From Acidobacteriota bacterium (GTDB taxonomy: Bacteria > Acidobacteriota > Terriglobia > Acidiferrales > UBA7541): 46,848 nucleotides of DNA. This document shows positions 16,113 to 26,273 of the stretch, piece by piece (the stretch's first letter is position 1; each line of letters opens with the position of its first letter). A program made the translations under genes and the position numbers. The DNA is taken from contig QHYP01000110.1 in the NCBI GenBank assembly GCA_003224195.1, positions 1-46,848 of the forward strand, in the 5' to 3' direction. A model generated the notes under the pieces. It saw only the letters and a list, made by a program, of their open reading frames with translations. It was not told the origin of the DNA and made no database searches.

Positions 16113-17267
16113 ATGGGCGAAATCACATTCAACGACCAGCATCTGAAGCCGATCGCCGATAAAGTCCTCGCCGGCGAGCGTCTCAGCTTCGACGACGGCA
16201 TCGCGCTTTATCGCTCACCGGATCTCCTTGCCGTCGGCTGGCTCGCGAATCAAGTCCGCGAAAGGCGCCACGGCAACATCACCTACTACAACGTCAATCG
16301 CCACATCAATCCGACCAACGTCTGCGTCGCCCATTGCAAGCTTTGCGCCTTCGGCCGCGATCCCGATGCCGCCGGCGCTTACACCTTCGCCCTGGAAGAG
16401 ATTTACGCACGCGCCGAGCAGGGCGTCCGCGAAGGCGCCACCGAATTTCACATCGTCGGCGGCCTCCATCCGGATCTACCCTTCGACTATTTCCTGGATC
16501 TCGTCCGCGGGCTGAAAGAACGCTGCCCCACGGTGCATTTGAAGGCCTTTACCATGGTTGAGGTCGGCTACTTCGCCCGCATCGCGAAACTGACGATCCG
16601 AGAAACGCTTCTGAAGCTCAAACAGGCTGGGGTCGATTCGCTGCCCGGTGGCGGCGCGGAAATTTTCCATCCCCGCGTCCGAAAAATCATCTGTGATCAC
16701 AAGGTCAGCGGTCAAATGTGGCTGGACATCGCGCGCACGGCCCACGAAATCGGCCTGCGTTCAAACGCAACCATGCTTTACGGGCACGTTGAAACCGAAG
16801 AAGAGCGCGTCGATCACCTCATCAGGCTCCGCGAACTGCAGGACGAAACGCGCGGCTTTGTCGCCTTCATTCCTCTGGCATTTCACCCGGACAACACCGC
16901 TCTCTCGCACATTCCGAAACCCACCGGCTACGCCGACCTGAAAAACATCGCCGTTGCGCGCCTGCTGCTCGACAATTTCGACCACATCAAAGCCTACTGG
17001 ATCATGCTCACGCCGAGCATCGCGCAGATCGCGTTGCGGTTCGGCGCGAATGATCTTGACGGCACAGTGGCGGAGGAAAAAATTTACCACGACGCTGGCG
17101 CCAAAACGGAGCAGTTCACTCCGCGCGCCGAGCTCGAGCGGCTCATCCGCGCCGCGGGCCGCATCCCGGTCGAGCGCGACACGCTCTATCGCCCGGTGGA
17201 CCGCTCGAAGATGCCGCCGCCGCCGGCAGGGCGCACGGATGTCGTCACTCTAACGCTTAACGTGTAG
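16113..17267 (+). CDS. mqnE: Aminofutalosine synthase (radical SAM)
   Basis: A radical SAM enzyme of the futalosine menaquinone pathway; joins the adenosyl radical to 3-[(1-carboxyvinyl)oxy]benzoate to make aminofutalosine. 384 aa. The 4Fe-4S triad is C71-x3-C75-x2-C78 (CVAHCKLC). Other signatures are NITYYNVNRHINPTNVC, FHIVGGLHPDLPF, GVDSLPGGGAEIF and HYDAGAKT-like YHDAGAKTEQ. Its location behind ubiX and ubiA fits the pathway. MqnE and MqnC share this fold; the GGGAEIF region and length favour MqnE. Confidence 0.92.
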   Translation: MGEITFNDQHLKPIADKVLAGERLSFDDGIALYRSPDLLAVGWLANQVRERRHGNITYYNVNRHINPTNVCVAHCKLCAFGRDPDAAGAYTFALEEIYARAEQGVREGATEFHIVGGLHPDLPFDYFLDLVRGLKERCPTVHLKAFTMVEVGYFARIAKLTIRETLLKLKQAGVDSLPGGGAEIFHPRVRKIICDHKVSGQMWLDIARTAHEIGLRSNATMLYGHVETEEERVDHLIRLRELQDETRGFVAFIPLAFHPDNTALSHIPKPTGYADLKNIAVARLLLDNFDHIKAYWIMLTPSIAQIALRFGANDLDGTVAEEKIYHDAGAKTEQFTPRAELERLIRAAGRIPVERDTLYRPVDRSKMPPPPAGRTDVVTLTLNV

Positions 17268-17438
17268 TGTGGCCCTGGCCGGCATGAACGATCCCCGCCG
17301 ATGCTACTTCTTCGTGCGATGTGCCGCGGGCGATACCGATTTCTGGTCGCCGAAACCGAAACGTACTTTGGCTCGCGGAACAATTGAGGCTCCCAAGACA
17401 AAGATCGAAAAGAAATAGTAGACCGCGCGGAGCGGGAA

Positions 17439-18188
17439 TTATTCGCCGAGACGCCGTGGCCGCCAGACAACGACGTCCTGCCGCCGGGCGAAATGCAGCA
17501 GCGCCGGGTCCGCCGGCAACGCAATTCCGGCGGCGGCTGCCATCGTGTTCCGCTCGACATTCGCTTCCGCCATCTGCAGCATCCACGGCGGATGGTGGAT
17601 TTCCGCCCGAAAGATCTGCCCACCTGCATTCGCCGCATAGAGGCAATAGCGCTCGGTCAAAAAATGTTCAAGCGTGCCAGGCCGCGCTTGAAAAACTTCG
17701 TCGATGGGACGGTATTGGCAAGAGAGTTCGGCAAAAGGCGCGCCGCGATGCATTCGCTCACTACGATAGACAATCCAGCCATCCCCCTCGCGAAGCGACA
17801 TCCGTGCGCGAAAATACGGCAAATGAAACCAGGCGCGCGCAATCGCCACCGCGATGGGATTCCCCGCATCAAGACTGAAAAACCAAACCCCGGGTTTGCC
17901 GCTGGAGACGACGTAGGTTCGAACATTCAGTTCCGCAAACGCTGAAAGCCACGGTAAGGCCGGTGCCCCGCGCAGCCGCACGCCGTTCATCCAGAATGGC
18001 ACCACGCTGACCCAGCATTGTTCCTGAAACATGTCCAGCTCCAAATCCGCAGGTAGGAGTGGCCGAAGCATCGCTGCGGGCGCGGTCCAGTGCGCGAATA
18101 GCAAATCATGCCAAGTCTGCGCCATAATCCACGGGCCCAGGGGCACTGCCCACGGCCGGTGCTTGACTTCCCTGAGAATGGCTCTCAT
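17439..18188 (-). CDS. DUF2071 (YqjF-type) family protein
   Basis: A 249-aa protein of the DUF2071/YqjF family, recognised by QTWHDLLFAHWTAPAAMLRP, then LPADLELDMFQEQCWVSVVP, PFWMNGVRLRG, FAELNVRTYV and GVWFFSLDAGNPIAV. The family is beta-rich and of unknown biochemical role; homologues are often general-stress or cell-surface associated. The ATG at 18188 is used because upstream residues are low-complexity and do not match the family. It is divergent from the OsmC gene across about 110 bp, so the two may share control. Confidence 0.85.
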   Translation of the reverse strand: MRAILREVKHRPWAVPLGPWIMAQTWHDLLFAHWTAPAAMLRPLLPADLELDMFQEQCWVSVVPFWMNGVRLRGAPALPWLSAFAELNVRTYVVSSGKPGVWFFSLDAGNPIAVAIARAWFHLPYFRARMSLREGDGWIVYRSERMHRGAPFAELSCQYRPIDEVFQARPGTLEHFLTERYCLYAANAGGQIFRAEIHHPPWMLQMAEANVERNTMAAAAGIALPADPALLHFARRQDVVVWRPRRLGE

Positions 18189-18252
18189 TGAGGAATTGCT
18201 CGACGCAAGCGGCCCATCTGGGCAATATACCCATACTCGCATCTCAGGAATC

Positions 18253-18276
18253 GAATTCTCTAGTTTGGAATTCTCT
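18253..18276 (+). promoter_or_regulatory. Direct repeat upstream of the OsmC gene
   Basis: GAATTCTCT occurs at 18253-18261 and again at 18268-18276, 15 bp apart, in the divergent region between DUF2071 and osmC-like genes. The spacing is about 1.5 helical turns. It could be a regulator site, but no family-specific operator consensus is recognised. Confidence 0.25.
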
Positions 18277-18301
18277 GAACGAGCGGAAGGGGGCGAAACA
18301 C

Positions 18302-18727
18302 ATGCAGCGCAAGGCAACGGCGGTCTGGCAGGGCGGTTTGAAGGATGGCAAAGGCACACTTTCGACCGAGAGCGGCGTCTTGAAGCAGTCGCAATATTCT
18401 TTCAGCACGCGCTTCGAGAACGGCGTCGGCACCAACCCCGAAGAGCTTCTTGCCGCGGCCCATGCCGGCTGCTTCACCATGGCCCTCTCCGCACAACTCG
18501 GCAACGCGGGGATGACTGCGCAGAAGCTCGAAACCTCCGCCACTATCACACTGGAAAAATTGGCCGACGGCTTCGCCATTACCAAAAGCCATCTCGATCT
18601 TGTCGCTCGCGTCCCGGGTGCGGACAAATCCAAATTCGACGCCGCCGTCAAAGCCGCCGAGACCGGCTGCCCGGTCTCCAAGCTCTTCAAGGCCGAAATA
18701 TCTGTCAACGCGCGCCTGGAAGCCTGA
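18302..18727 (+). CDS. OsmC-family peroxiredoxin
   Basis: A 141-aa thiol peroxidase of the OsmC subclass, which reduces organic hydroperoxides using a cysteine pair. The peroxidatic Cys is in HAGCFTMALS and the resolving Cys in ETGCPVSKLF. Preceding landmarks are QSQYSFSTRFENGVGTNPEELL and AAAHAGC. The ATG at 18302 follows a purine-rich GGAAGGGGGCG ribosome site. An upstream in-frame start at 18188 would add 38 residues without homology. It is an isolated stress gene divergent from DUF2071, with a direct repeat in its promoter region. Confidence 0.92.
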   Translation: MQRKATAVWQGGLKDGKGTLSTESGVLKQSQYSFSTRFENGVGTNPEELLAAAHAGCFTMALSAQLGNAGMTAQKLETSATITLEKLADGFAITKSHLDLVARVPGADKSKFDAAVKAAETGCPVSKLFKAEISVNARLEA

Positions 18728-18766
18728 GCCATTGCCGCGATCGCTAGAACGGATTAGATTCCCCTC

Positions 18767-19918
18767 ATGATTCCCTTTCCCATCGCATTCTTTGCCGGGC
18801 TTGCGTTGATCCTGTTTGTCGTCTGGGACGCCTTCGAGACCATCATTCTGCCCCGGCGTGTCACACGGCGCTTTCGTTTCACGCGCCTCTTCTACAAAAA
18901 CACTTGGCGCCTGTGGAAGTTGGCCGCGAGGCTTATCCCCTCGAAGAAAGCCCGCGAGTCACTGCTTGGCTTATTCGGACCCATTTCCCTGCTGATTCTT
19001 CTCGGTGTATGGGCGCTCGGCCTTATCTTTAGCTTCGGCTTGATGCATTACGGCGCAGGCTCAGCGGTCAATGTGGCGGGCACGGAACCGGGCTTCGTTG
19101 CGGATCTGTATCTCAGCGGCACGACGTTTTTCACGCTCGGGCTCGGCGACGTATTGCCGCGCTCGTCGCTGGCGCGGGCTCTCACGGTTACTGAGGCAGG
19201 AGTGGGCTTCGGATTCCTCGCGATCATCATCGGCTATCTACCTGTCATCTATCAGTCGTTTTCCCGCCGCGAAGTGAATATCTCGCTTCTCGATTCGCGC
19301 GCGGGTTCGCCGCCCACCGCCGGTGAGCTCCTCCGTCGCCACAGCTATCCCCATGGACATGAGGCATTGCGCGAGCTCCTTCAAGAATGGGAGCACTGGT
19401 CGGCCGACCTCATGGAAAGCCATCTTTCCTATCCCGTGCTGGCCTTCTTCCGCTCCCAGCACGACAACCAGTCCTGGATCGCCTCTCTGACCGCCATCCT
19501 CGACGCTTGCGCTCTTCTGATGGTCGGAATCGAAGGTGCCTGCGAACGCCAGGCCCAGCTCACCTTTGCGATCGCGCGCCACGCCGTCGCGGATCTCTCG
19601 CAAGTGTTCCGAACCGCCCCTCAGCCGCTTCCTCGAGAACGCCTCACCTCGGCCGATCTCGCCCGCATGCGCGACATCCTTGCTCAGCATGGCATGAAAC
19701 TGCGTGATGGCGAGGAAGCCGACCGGCGACTAGGAGAATTGCGCCGCATGTATGAGCCGTATCTTTATGCGCTCGGCAGCTACCTGAATCTCTCACTCCC
19801 GCCCTGGATTCCCGAGAAAAAGGGCAAGGACAACTGGCAGACCACGGCCTGGGCAAAAGCCGCAGGCGCCGCAGAGCAAGAAGAAGCAGCGGCGGCCGTC
19901 GCCGACGATCACGCCTGA
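18767..19918 (+). CDS. Two-TM potassium-channel-like membrane protein
   Basis: A 383-aa membrane protein of the ion-channel (Ion_trans_2) type. An N-terminal helix (residues 5-22) precedes a longer hydrophobic segment near 70-95, then the pore loop SGTTFFTLGLGDVLP, and a further helix (GVGFGFLAIIIGYLPVIYQ). The selectivity filter is TLGLGD (122-127) where classic K+ channels have TVGYGD, so Tyr is replaced by Leu. The long C-terminus (about 200-383) is soluble and helical with a low-complexity acidic tail; no TrkA-type NAD domain is seen. Ion selectivity is therefore uncertain. Confidence 0.75.
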   Translation: MIPFPIAFFAGLALILFVVWDAFETIILPRRVTRRFRFTRLFYKNTWRLWKLAARLIPSKKARESLLGLFGPISLLILLGVWALGLIFSFGLMHYGAGSAVNVAGTEPGFVADLYLSGTTFFTLGLGDVLPRSSLARALTVTEAGVGFGFLAIIIGYLPVIYQSFSRREVNISLLDSRAGSPPTAGELLRRHSYPHGHEALRELLQEWEHWSADLMESHLSYPVLAFFRSQHDNQSWIASLTAILDACALLMVGIEGACERQAQLTFAIARHAVADLSQVFRTAPQPLPRERLTSADLARMRDILAQHGMKLRDGEEADRRLGELRRMYEPYLYALGSYLNLSLPPWIPEKKGKDNWQTTAWAKAAGAAEQEEAAAAVADDHA

Positions 19919-19968
19919 CATGCGCCGTTCTGTCTCAAATTTTCGGCAATTCCCAACGGGAGAGTTCC

Positions 19969-20931
19969 ATGAAAGCCATCCAAGTCCATGAATTCGGCGC
20001 GCCGGATGTGATGAAGCTCGAAGAAATTCCCACGCCGAAGCCCGGCCCGGGCCAGGTGCTCGTCCGCGTGAAAGCGGTAGGAGTCAACCCCTACGACACC
20101 TACATGAGGAGCGGCGGCTACGCGATCAAGCCTTCGCTGCCCTACACGCCCGGCAGCGACGCTGCTGGAACGGTGGAGACCGTCGGCGCTGGCGTTTCAC
20201 GCGTGAAGCCCGGCGCCCGCGTGTATACGGCACGCTCCATCACCGGCGCCTACGCCGAATTCGCACTCGCCCTCGAATCGCAGGTTCATCCGCTGCCCGA
20301 GTGCGCGTCGTTTGCCCAGGGCGCGGGAGTTTGGGTGCCTTATGGCACCGCCTATCACGCCCTGCATCACTTCGCGCACGCTTGCGCCGGTGAAGTCGTT
20401 CTAATTCACGGCGCCAGTGGCGGCGTTGGCACCGCGGCCGTGCAGATCGCCCGCGCCATGGGTCTGACCGTCTTCGGCACCGCCGGCACGGAGAAAGGCC
20501 TTGAACTCGCGAAGCGCGAAGGCGCCCATCAAGTTTTCGACCATCGCGCTTCCGGCTATCAGGAAAGCATCCTGAAGGCCGCCGGCGGCCGCGGTGTGGA
20601 TATCATTCTCGAAATGCTCGCCAACGTGAATCTCGGCGCCGATCTGAAGCTCCTGGCAACGAACGGCCGCGTCATTGTGATCGGCAGCCGCGGCGATGTG
20701 AACATCACTCCGCGCGACCTCATGTCTCGCAGAGGATCCATCCTGGCTTTCACTTTGTGGAGCATCTCCGAAACGGAAGAACGAGAAACGCACGCCGGCC
20801 TGATCGCCGGCCTGGAGAATGGCACGCTTCGGCCCGTGGTCGGCAAGGAGCTACCGCTCGCTGCGGCGGTTCAGGCGCACAAAGACGTTATGACTCCCGG
20901 CGCCTTCGGCAAGATCGTGCTGTTGCCCTGA
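19969..20931 (+). CDS. NADPH:quinone reductase, zeta-crystallin-like MDR
   Basis: A 320-aa zinc-independent medium-chain reductase. The N-terminal GroES-like domain begins MKAIQVHEFGAPDVMKLEEI, and the NADPH-binding fold shows VVLIHGASGGVGTAAVQIAR and then VIVIGSRGDV. The absence of the zinc-binding GHE motif and of the structural-zinc cysteine cluster separates it from alcohol dehydrogenases. The reaction is probably one-electron quinone or enone reduction with NADPH; the natural substrate is unknown. A ribosome site, GGGAGAG, lies upstream of the ATG. No conserved partner gene is adjacent. Confidence 0.88.
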   Translation: MKAIQVHEFGAPDVMKLEEIPTPKPGPGQVLVRVKAVGVNPYDTYMRSGGYAIKPSLPYTPGSDAAGTVETVGAGVSRVKPGARVYTARSITGAYAEFALALESQVHPLPECASFAQGAGVWVPYGTAYHALHHFAHACAGEVVLIHGASGGVGTAAVQIARAMGLTVFGTAGTEKGLELAKREGAHQVFDHRASGYQESILKAAGGRGVDIILEMLANVNLGADLKLLATNGRVIVIGSRGDVNITPRDLMSRRGSILAFTLWSISETEERETHAGLIAGLENGTLRPVVGKELPLAAAVQAHKDVMTPGAFGKIVLLP

Positions 20932-20977
20932 GATAATGTCGAAACCCGAGTTCTTCCTTTGCGTGCGCCGCGCCTCG

Positions 20978-21005
20978 TTGACATAGGGCGTGGCCGCCTT
21001 ATAAT
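20978..21005 (+). promoter_or_regulatory. Consensus sigma-70 promoter for the glycosyltransferase gene
   Basis: TTGACA (20978-20983) and TATAAT (21000-21005) are both perfect matches to the housekeeping consensus, separated by 16 bp. The predicted start is near 21012, giving a leader of about 125 nt before the glycosyltransferase start. This is the strongest promoter seen in the window. Confidence 0.6.
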
Positions 21006-21138
21006 CATGACCGTGCAGGCGGTGCCGGCAAACATCGGCGCCGCTGCGGCAAATTTTCGTTCGCACGTCACGTGTTGGCGGCTGCGCCTCGCCGCGCAGC
21101 TCGCAAAATAAATTGAGCCGGCATAGGGAGCAGTTCAT

Positions 21139-22767
<1,629 letters not shown>

Positions 22768-22821
22768 ACACACCGCGGAACGGCATCATCCTGCCTCTCT
22801 CGCAGAGACGTTCTCGAAGCC

Positions 22822-23367
22822 TCACTTCTGTCGCGTCTGCTTCCCTCCCATCACCAGCTTCAGCGGCTCATCGGCCGCGCCCATTTCAAATTGGAAGGTC
22901 GCAGAATCCGGCGAGATCTGCCTCAACGTGAATCGCCCGCGCATGGCCTTCCCTTCCATCTTGCCCTCATTGTTCCAGGTCCACGTGCCCCCCTCCGCGC
23001 TCCCCCGGGAAAAGACGTTTTCGCCCAAGTTGTTTGTCTCAAAATAGACATAACTCTTCTCGGCGGCGTCATAGCCCATCACGCTGAGGCCCTTGACAGC
23101 GCCCTCGCCCATCTTTCCCTCGGAATGGCAAACGATGGCGAACCCGCCGGAAAACCACTCGCATGTTTCCACAAAGCTGAACTTCATCGCCGGACCGAAC
23201 GCGCTCGCTTTCGTTTCGCCTTCGGAAACCCATTTGCCCGCAAAATAGGCCAGCTTTTGATGTTCCGGACCCGGTTTGGGAGCTCCCGAGGGAGCCTGCG
23301 CTAATCCGCCTACCACACAGGCCGAAGCCAACACTGCGCCTACTAGAAGAAAGGTGTGTTTTTTCAT
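22822..23367 (-). CDS. Secreted DUF1579-family protein
   Basis: A 181-aa protein with a signal peptide (MKKHTFLLVGAVLASACVVG, cleavage after LAQA) followed by a DUF1579-like beta-barrel domain: HQKLAYFAGKWVSEGE, CEWFSGGFAIVCHSEGKMG, VMGYDAAEKSYVYFETNNLG. The family is of unknown function, lipocalin-like in appearance, and common in Acidobacteria. A strong GGAGGAG ribosome site precedes the ATG. It is convergent with the glycosyltransferase gene. Confidence 0.75.
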   Translation of the reverse strand: MKKHTFLLVGAVLASACVVGGLAQAPSGAPKPGPEHQKLAYFAGKWVSEGETKASAFGPAMKFSFVETCEWFSGGFAIVCHSEGKMGEGAVKGLSVMGYDAAEKSYVYFETNNLGENVFSRGSAEGGTWTWNNEGKMEGKAMRGRFTLRQISPDSATFQFEMGAADEPLKLVMGGKQTRQK

Positions 23368-23698
23368 GTGCTCCTCCGCTGAGATGTTGTGGTCCTAGAG
23401 GTTGGCGCACGCCACACACAGTACAGAGGGTTGGTGTCCTCGCCGTAACGTCGTGCGCTATCCTACCATGTCATGCAAATGGCAGAAGCCGCGCCCGGGC
23501 AGTTATTTATACACTCCACGCTTCGCTGGAATCATTGACAGCCCTGCCCGCTCAAACCTAGGCTTGTAATAAGGAGCTTTCCTCGGCTACGCCTGGCTGT
23601 CCAACCGTGTGGGAACTGCTGCTGAGGTTCGCGGCATGCCGACCACACATCAGTCGGGACGGCCGGAACGCTACTAGCCGGGGCGTATCGAGGAACGT
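23368..23698. other. Non-coding interval between divergent genes
   Basis: No gene is supported in this 331-bp stretch. It contains a promoter candidate for the rightward zinc-ribbon gene (TTGACA at 23535-23540, then TAGGCT after 18 bp) and the ribosome site of the leftward DUF1579 gene at its left end. No repeats or RNA structure were recognised. Confidence 0.5.
23535..23564 (+). promoter_or_regulatory. Candidate promoter of the small zinc-ribbon membrane protein
   Basis: A perfect -35 TTGACA is followed after 18 bp by TAGGCT, a weak -10. The inferred leader to the ATG at 23699 would be about 130 nt. The assignment is moderate because the -10 is poor. Confidence 0.35.
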
Positions 23699-24037
23699 AT
23701 GGCTGCTTCCTATCAGACACTTCCGGCAAACAAGCGTCACTGTCCTTTCTGCGGCGTGCTCATTGCCATGAATCTGTCTCAGTGCCCCTCGTGCCGCGAA
23801 GCGGTTCCACCGGTCTCTGTCGCTTACCGTTCCAGCCCCGATGGCCGCCGAGCCATTCGCCGCGGTCTGCTTTATATGCTCCTGGCCGCCGTGGCGTACT
23901 ACTTCGCGAGCGGCTACGGCGGCTACAGCCTTCCGATCCAAGTCAAACCTCTGGTTACGGACTATCTCCTTCCGGTGCTGTTCCTCGCCGGCCTGGGACT
24001 GAGTCTTTACGGCGCATTCCAGCGCATCCGCGCGTGA
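23699..24037 (+). CDS. Small zinc-ribbon membrane protein
   Basis: A 112-aa protein I do not recognise by name. The N-terminus has a zinc ribbon, C-P-F-C (HCPFCGVLI) paired with C-P-S-C (QCPSCREAV), then a linker, and two predicted membrane helices (about 55-72 and 88-106). Such proteins are common in Acidobacteria as small zinc-ribbon membrane proteins of unknown role. The ATG is at 23699; the ribosome site is weak. The next gene starts 49 bp downstream on the same strand and is also a membrane protein. Confidence 0.65.
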   Translation: MAASYQTLPANKRHCPFCGVLIAMNLSQCPSCREAVPPVSVAYRSSPDGRRAIRRGLLYMLLAAVAYYFASGYGGYSLPIQVKPLVTDYLLPVLFLAGLGLSLYGAFQRIRA

Positions 24038-24086
24038 CCCTGGGCCAGACTGCACCATTTCCTCGACCTCAGAGGCATGGCTGAAC

Positions 24087-24713
24087 GTGTCCTTTCTCCT
24101 CGACCTTATGCTGTCTTTCCTCCCGCCGCGTTATCGCAGCGCATGGCGCCATTCCGCGAGCGGTTCGCTTGTCCGCGCCGCAGCCGTCTCGGGTTTCCTT
24201 GAAATGGTGGCCTTCGGCACGCTGTACATCGTTGGCTTTGTCAGTGCCTTTACGCACCTGGCTGTTATCGGTCCACTGGCTTTCGTCGAGTATCTCTTCT
24301 ATCCGAAGTCGTGGCCCCTGGCGTTCTTCTTCTTCGACGGCACAATCCGCTGGCTCACGTCGCTTTCCGGACAGGCCGTCGGCTCGCTCGCGCTCTATCC
24401 GGCCGCCTGGATTCATGGCTGGCTCGAGCGCCGCGCGGAGCGCCGCCGCCGCGGCCCGAAGGTCCCCGACATCATCGAGCGCGGCGACGGTACGCGTTAC
24501 GAACTGCGCATCTCTTCCTGCCGCCCCAAGGGCAACTGGGACAAGTGGATGACCGTCATGTATGAAGAAAGGCTCTATGAAATCGCGGCAGCGGAATTGG
24601 GCCAGCCGCCTCGCCCTTACCTCTATCTGCTGCGCACCAAGCCTGAATCAAAAGTCATTCGCGGCCTGCATCGCTATGACCCGAATGAAGTTTTCCAGGA
24701 AGAGTGGCCTTGA
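24087..24713 (+). CDS. Conserved hypothetical membrane protein
   Basis: A 208-aa protein not assigned to a named family. It has two hydrophobic stretches (about 32-60 and 62-105), then a basic segment RRAERRRRGPKVPD, and a soluble C-terminal half (ERGDGTRYELRISSCRPKGNWDKW and later) with a compact alpha/beta look. The start is GTG at 24087; ATG at 24108 is an alternative. Linked to the zinc-ribbon gene by position only. A secreted aminopeptidase gene follows. Confidence 0.6.
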   Translation: MSFLLDLMLSFLPPRYRSAWRHSASGSLVRAAAVSGFLEMVAFGTLYIVGFVSAFTHLAVIGPLAFVEYLFYPKSWPLAFFFFDGTIRWLTSLSGQAVGSLALYPAAWIHGWLERRAERRRRGPKVPDIIERGDGTRYELRISSCRPKGNWDKWMTVMYEERLYEIAAAELGQPPRPYLYLLRTKPESKVIRGLHRYDPNEVFQEEWP

Positions 24714-24796
24714 ATCCGTTGGCTGGATCGCAGCAGATTCCTATAGAATCTCGGATTCACGAACGGCGGTCGCCAACAGTAGGTTAACGAGGTGAA

Positions 24797-26230
24797 ATGA
24801 TGCGCGATGCGCGCTGGTGGTCTGGCTTGTCTCTCAATCCCTCCAAGGCCGCGATTGCGGCCGCGATAGGTCTTAGCATTGCCTGCGTCACTCCGCCTGC
24901 GCGTGCCCAGGAACGCCGCGACCGCGAGCCGAACAGCGTCTATGCCGACCGCCGCGCTAAGCTCGCGGCCCAGGTGGATGCACCGATAGTTCTCTTTGGC
25001 TTCACCGGCCGCGAAGAGTCCGCGCAAACCTACATGTTTGAACAGGAAGAGAATTTCTACTACCTGACCGGGCACAACGAGGAGGGCGCCGCCCTGCTGA
25101 TCCTCCCTAAAGGCAGAGAGGACACCGCAAAGGGCAACCAGGAAGGACTGACCGAGATTCTCTTCCTCCCGCCCAAAAATCCGCAGAAGGAAAGATGGAA
25201 CGGCGTGCGAATGTCGCCAGATGAGCCGGGAATCCACGAAAAAACCGGCTTCGCGGTAGTTCGCCTGTTTCCCGAGCTCCGCGCCGAGGTCGAGAAACTC
25301 GCCCGGAGTCATTCGAGCTTTTTCACGATTCTCCCCTACGAAAAGGAGCTCGGCGGCTACCCGCACGAAAAGGAATGGACCGCCTGGCTTGCCGAAGTGG
25401 CTCCGCAGGTCAAGCTGAAAGACATCCGCCCGCAAGTTAGCTCACTGCGCCAGGTCAAATCAGCGGGCGAAATCGCTTTCCTGCAGCGCGCCGTTGACCT
25501 CAGCGTGGACTCGCATTTAGAAGCCATGCGCATAATGCGGCCGGGCCTGTTCGAGTATCAGGTCGCGTCCCGCATGGTGGAAATCCACACCATGGGAGGC
25601 TCCGAAGCCGAAGGCTATGCGCCCATCGTCGGAGCCGGGTTCAATTCCACTGTCCTCCACTACGACAAGCTGGCGCGCAAAATCGAAGACGGCGACGTCG
25701 TCTTGCTCGACGTCGGCGCACAATTCTCCGGATACTCCGCGGACATTACGAGAACTCTTCCTGCCAATGGCAAATTCACGCCGCGGCAGCGCGAAATTTA
25801 TGAAATCGTGCTGGGCGCGCAGAACGCCGCGCTGGCCGCGGTAAAGCCGGGTATGGACTTCTGCCGCAAAGGCGACAACAGCCTCTACAAAATCGCGTAC
25901 GACTACATCAATTCCCACGGCCAGGACCGCAATGGCCAACCGCTCGGCCAGTATTTCATTCACGGCCTGGGCCATAATATCGGCCTCAACGTCCATGACC
26001 CCGGCGAGTCCTGCAAACCGCTCGTGCCCGGCATGGTCATCACCATCGAGCCGGGGATTTACATGCCGGAGGAAAATCTCGGTGTGCGCCTAGAGGACGA
26101 CGTGCTCGTCACCGAAACAGGCCACAAGGTTCTCAGCGAGCGCCTGCCGCGCGATCCGGAGGCAATTGAAAGAATCATGGCCGAAGCCGCAAAGCAGCGC
26201 TCCCGCAGTCGATTAACAGGCGACGATTAG
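24797..26230 (+). CDS. pepP: Secreted Xaa-Pro aminopeptidase (M24B)
   Basis: Removes N-terminal residues preceding proline. 477 aa with an N-terminal signal-like segment (GLSIACVTPPARAQ, cleavage near residue 37). The N-terminal creatinase-like domain spans about 45-180. The C-terminal pita-bread fold holds the five metal ligands: Asp in VVLLDVGAQF, Asp in SADITRT, His in HGLGHNIGLNVHD, Glu in ITIEPGIYMP and Glu in GVRLEDDVLV. The leader suggests periplasmic or surface location, unlike the cytoplasmic E. coli enzyme. The ATG-ATG start at 24797 follows the membrane protein by 83 bp. Confidence 0.9.
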   Translation: MMRDARWWSGLSLNPSKAAIAAAIGLSIACVTPPARAQERRDREPNSVYADRRAKLAAQVDAPIVLFGFTGREESAQTYMFEQEENFYYLTGHNEEGAALLILPKGREDTAKGNQEGLTEILFLPPKNPQKERWNGVRMSPDEPGIHEKTGFAVVRLFPELRAEVEKLARSHSSFFTILPYEKELGGYPHEKEWTAWLAEVAPQVKLKDIRPQVSSLRQVKSAGEIAFLQRAVDLSVDSHLEAMRIMRPGLFEYQVASRMVEIHTMGGSEAEGYAPIVGAGFNSTVLHYDKLARKIEDGDVVLLDVGAQFSGYSADITRTLPANGKFTPRQREIYEIVLGAQNAALAAVKPGMDFCRKGDNSLYKIAYDYINSHGQDRNGQPLGQYFIHGLGHNIGLNVHDPGESCKPLVPGMVITIEPGIYMPEENLGVRLEDDVLVTETGHKVLSERLPRDPEAIERIMAEAAKQRSRSRLTGDD

Positions 26231-26243
26231 TGAAGCGGACCGG

Positions 26244-26273
26244 TTGACCCGGAAGAAGATGGGCCATTATACT
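26244..26273 (+). promoter_or_regulatory. Promoter for efp
   Basis: TTGACC (26244-26249) and TATACT (26268-26273), each 5 of 6 to consensus, are separated by 18 bp. Predicted leader to the efp ATG is about 150 nt. Confidence 0.5.

Noticed and set aside
21007..21111. 34-codon open frame starting ATG just after the -10 of the GT2 promoter
   Set aside because: The ATG lies before the predicted transcription start and there is no ribosome site.
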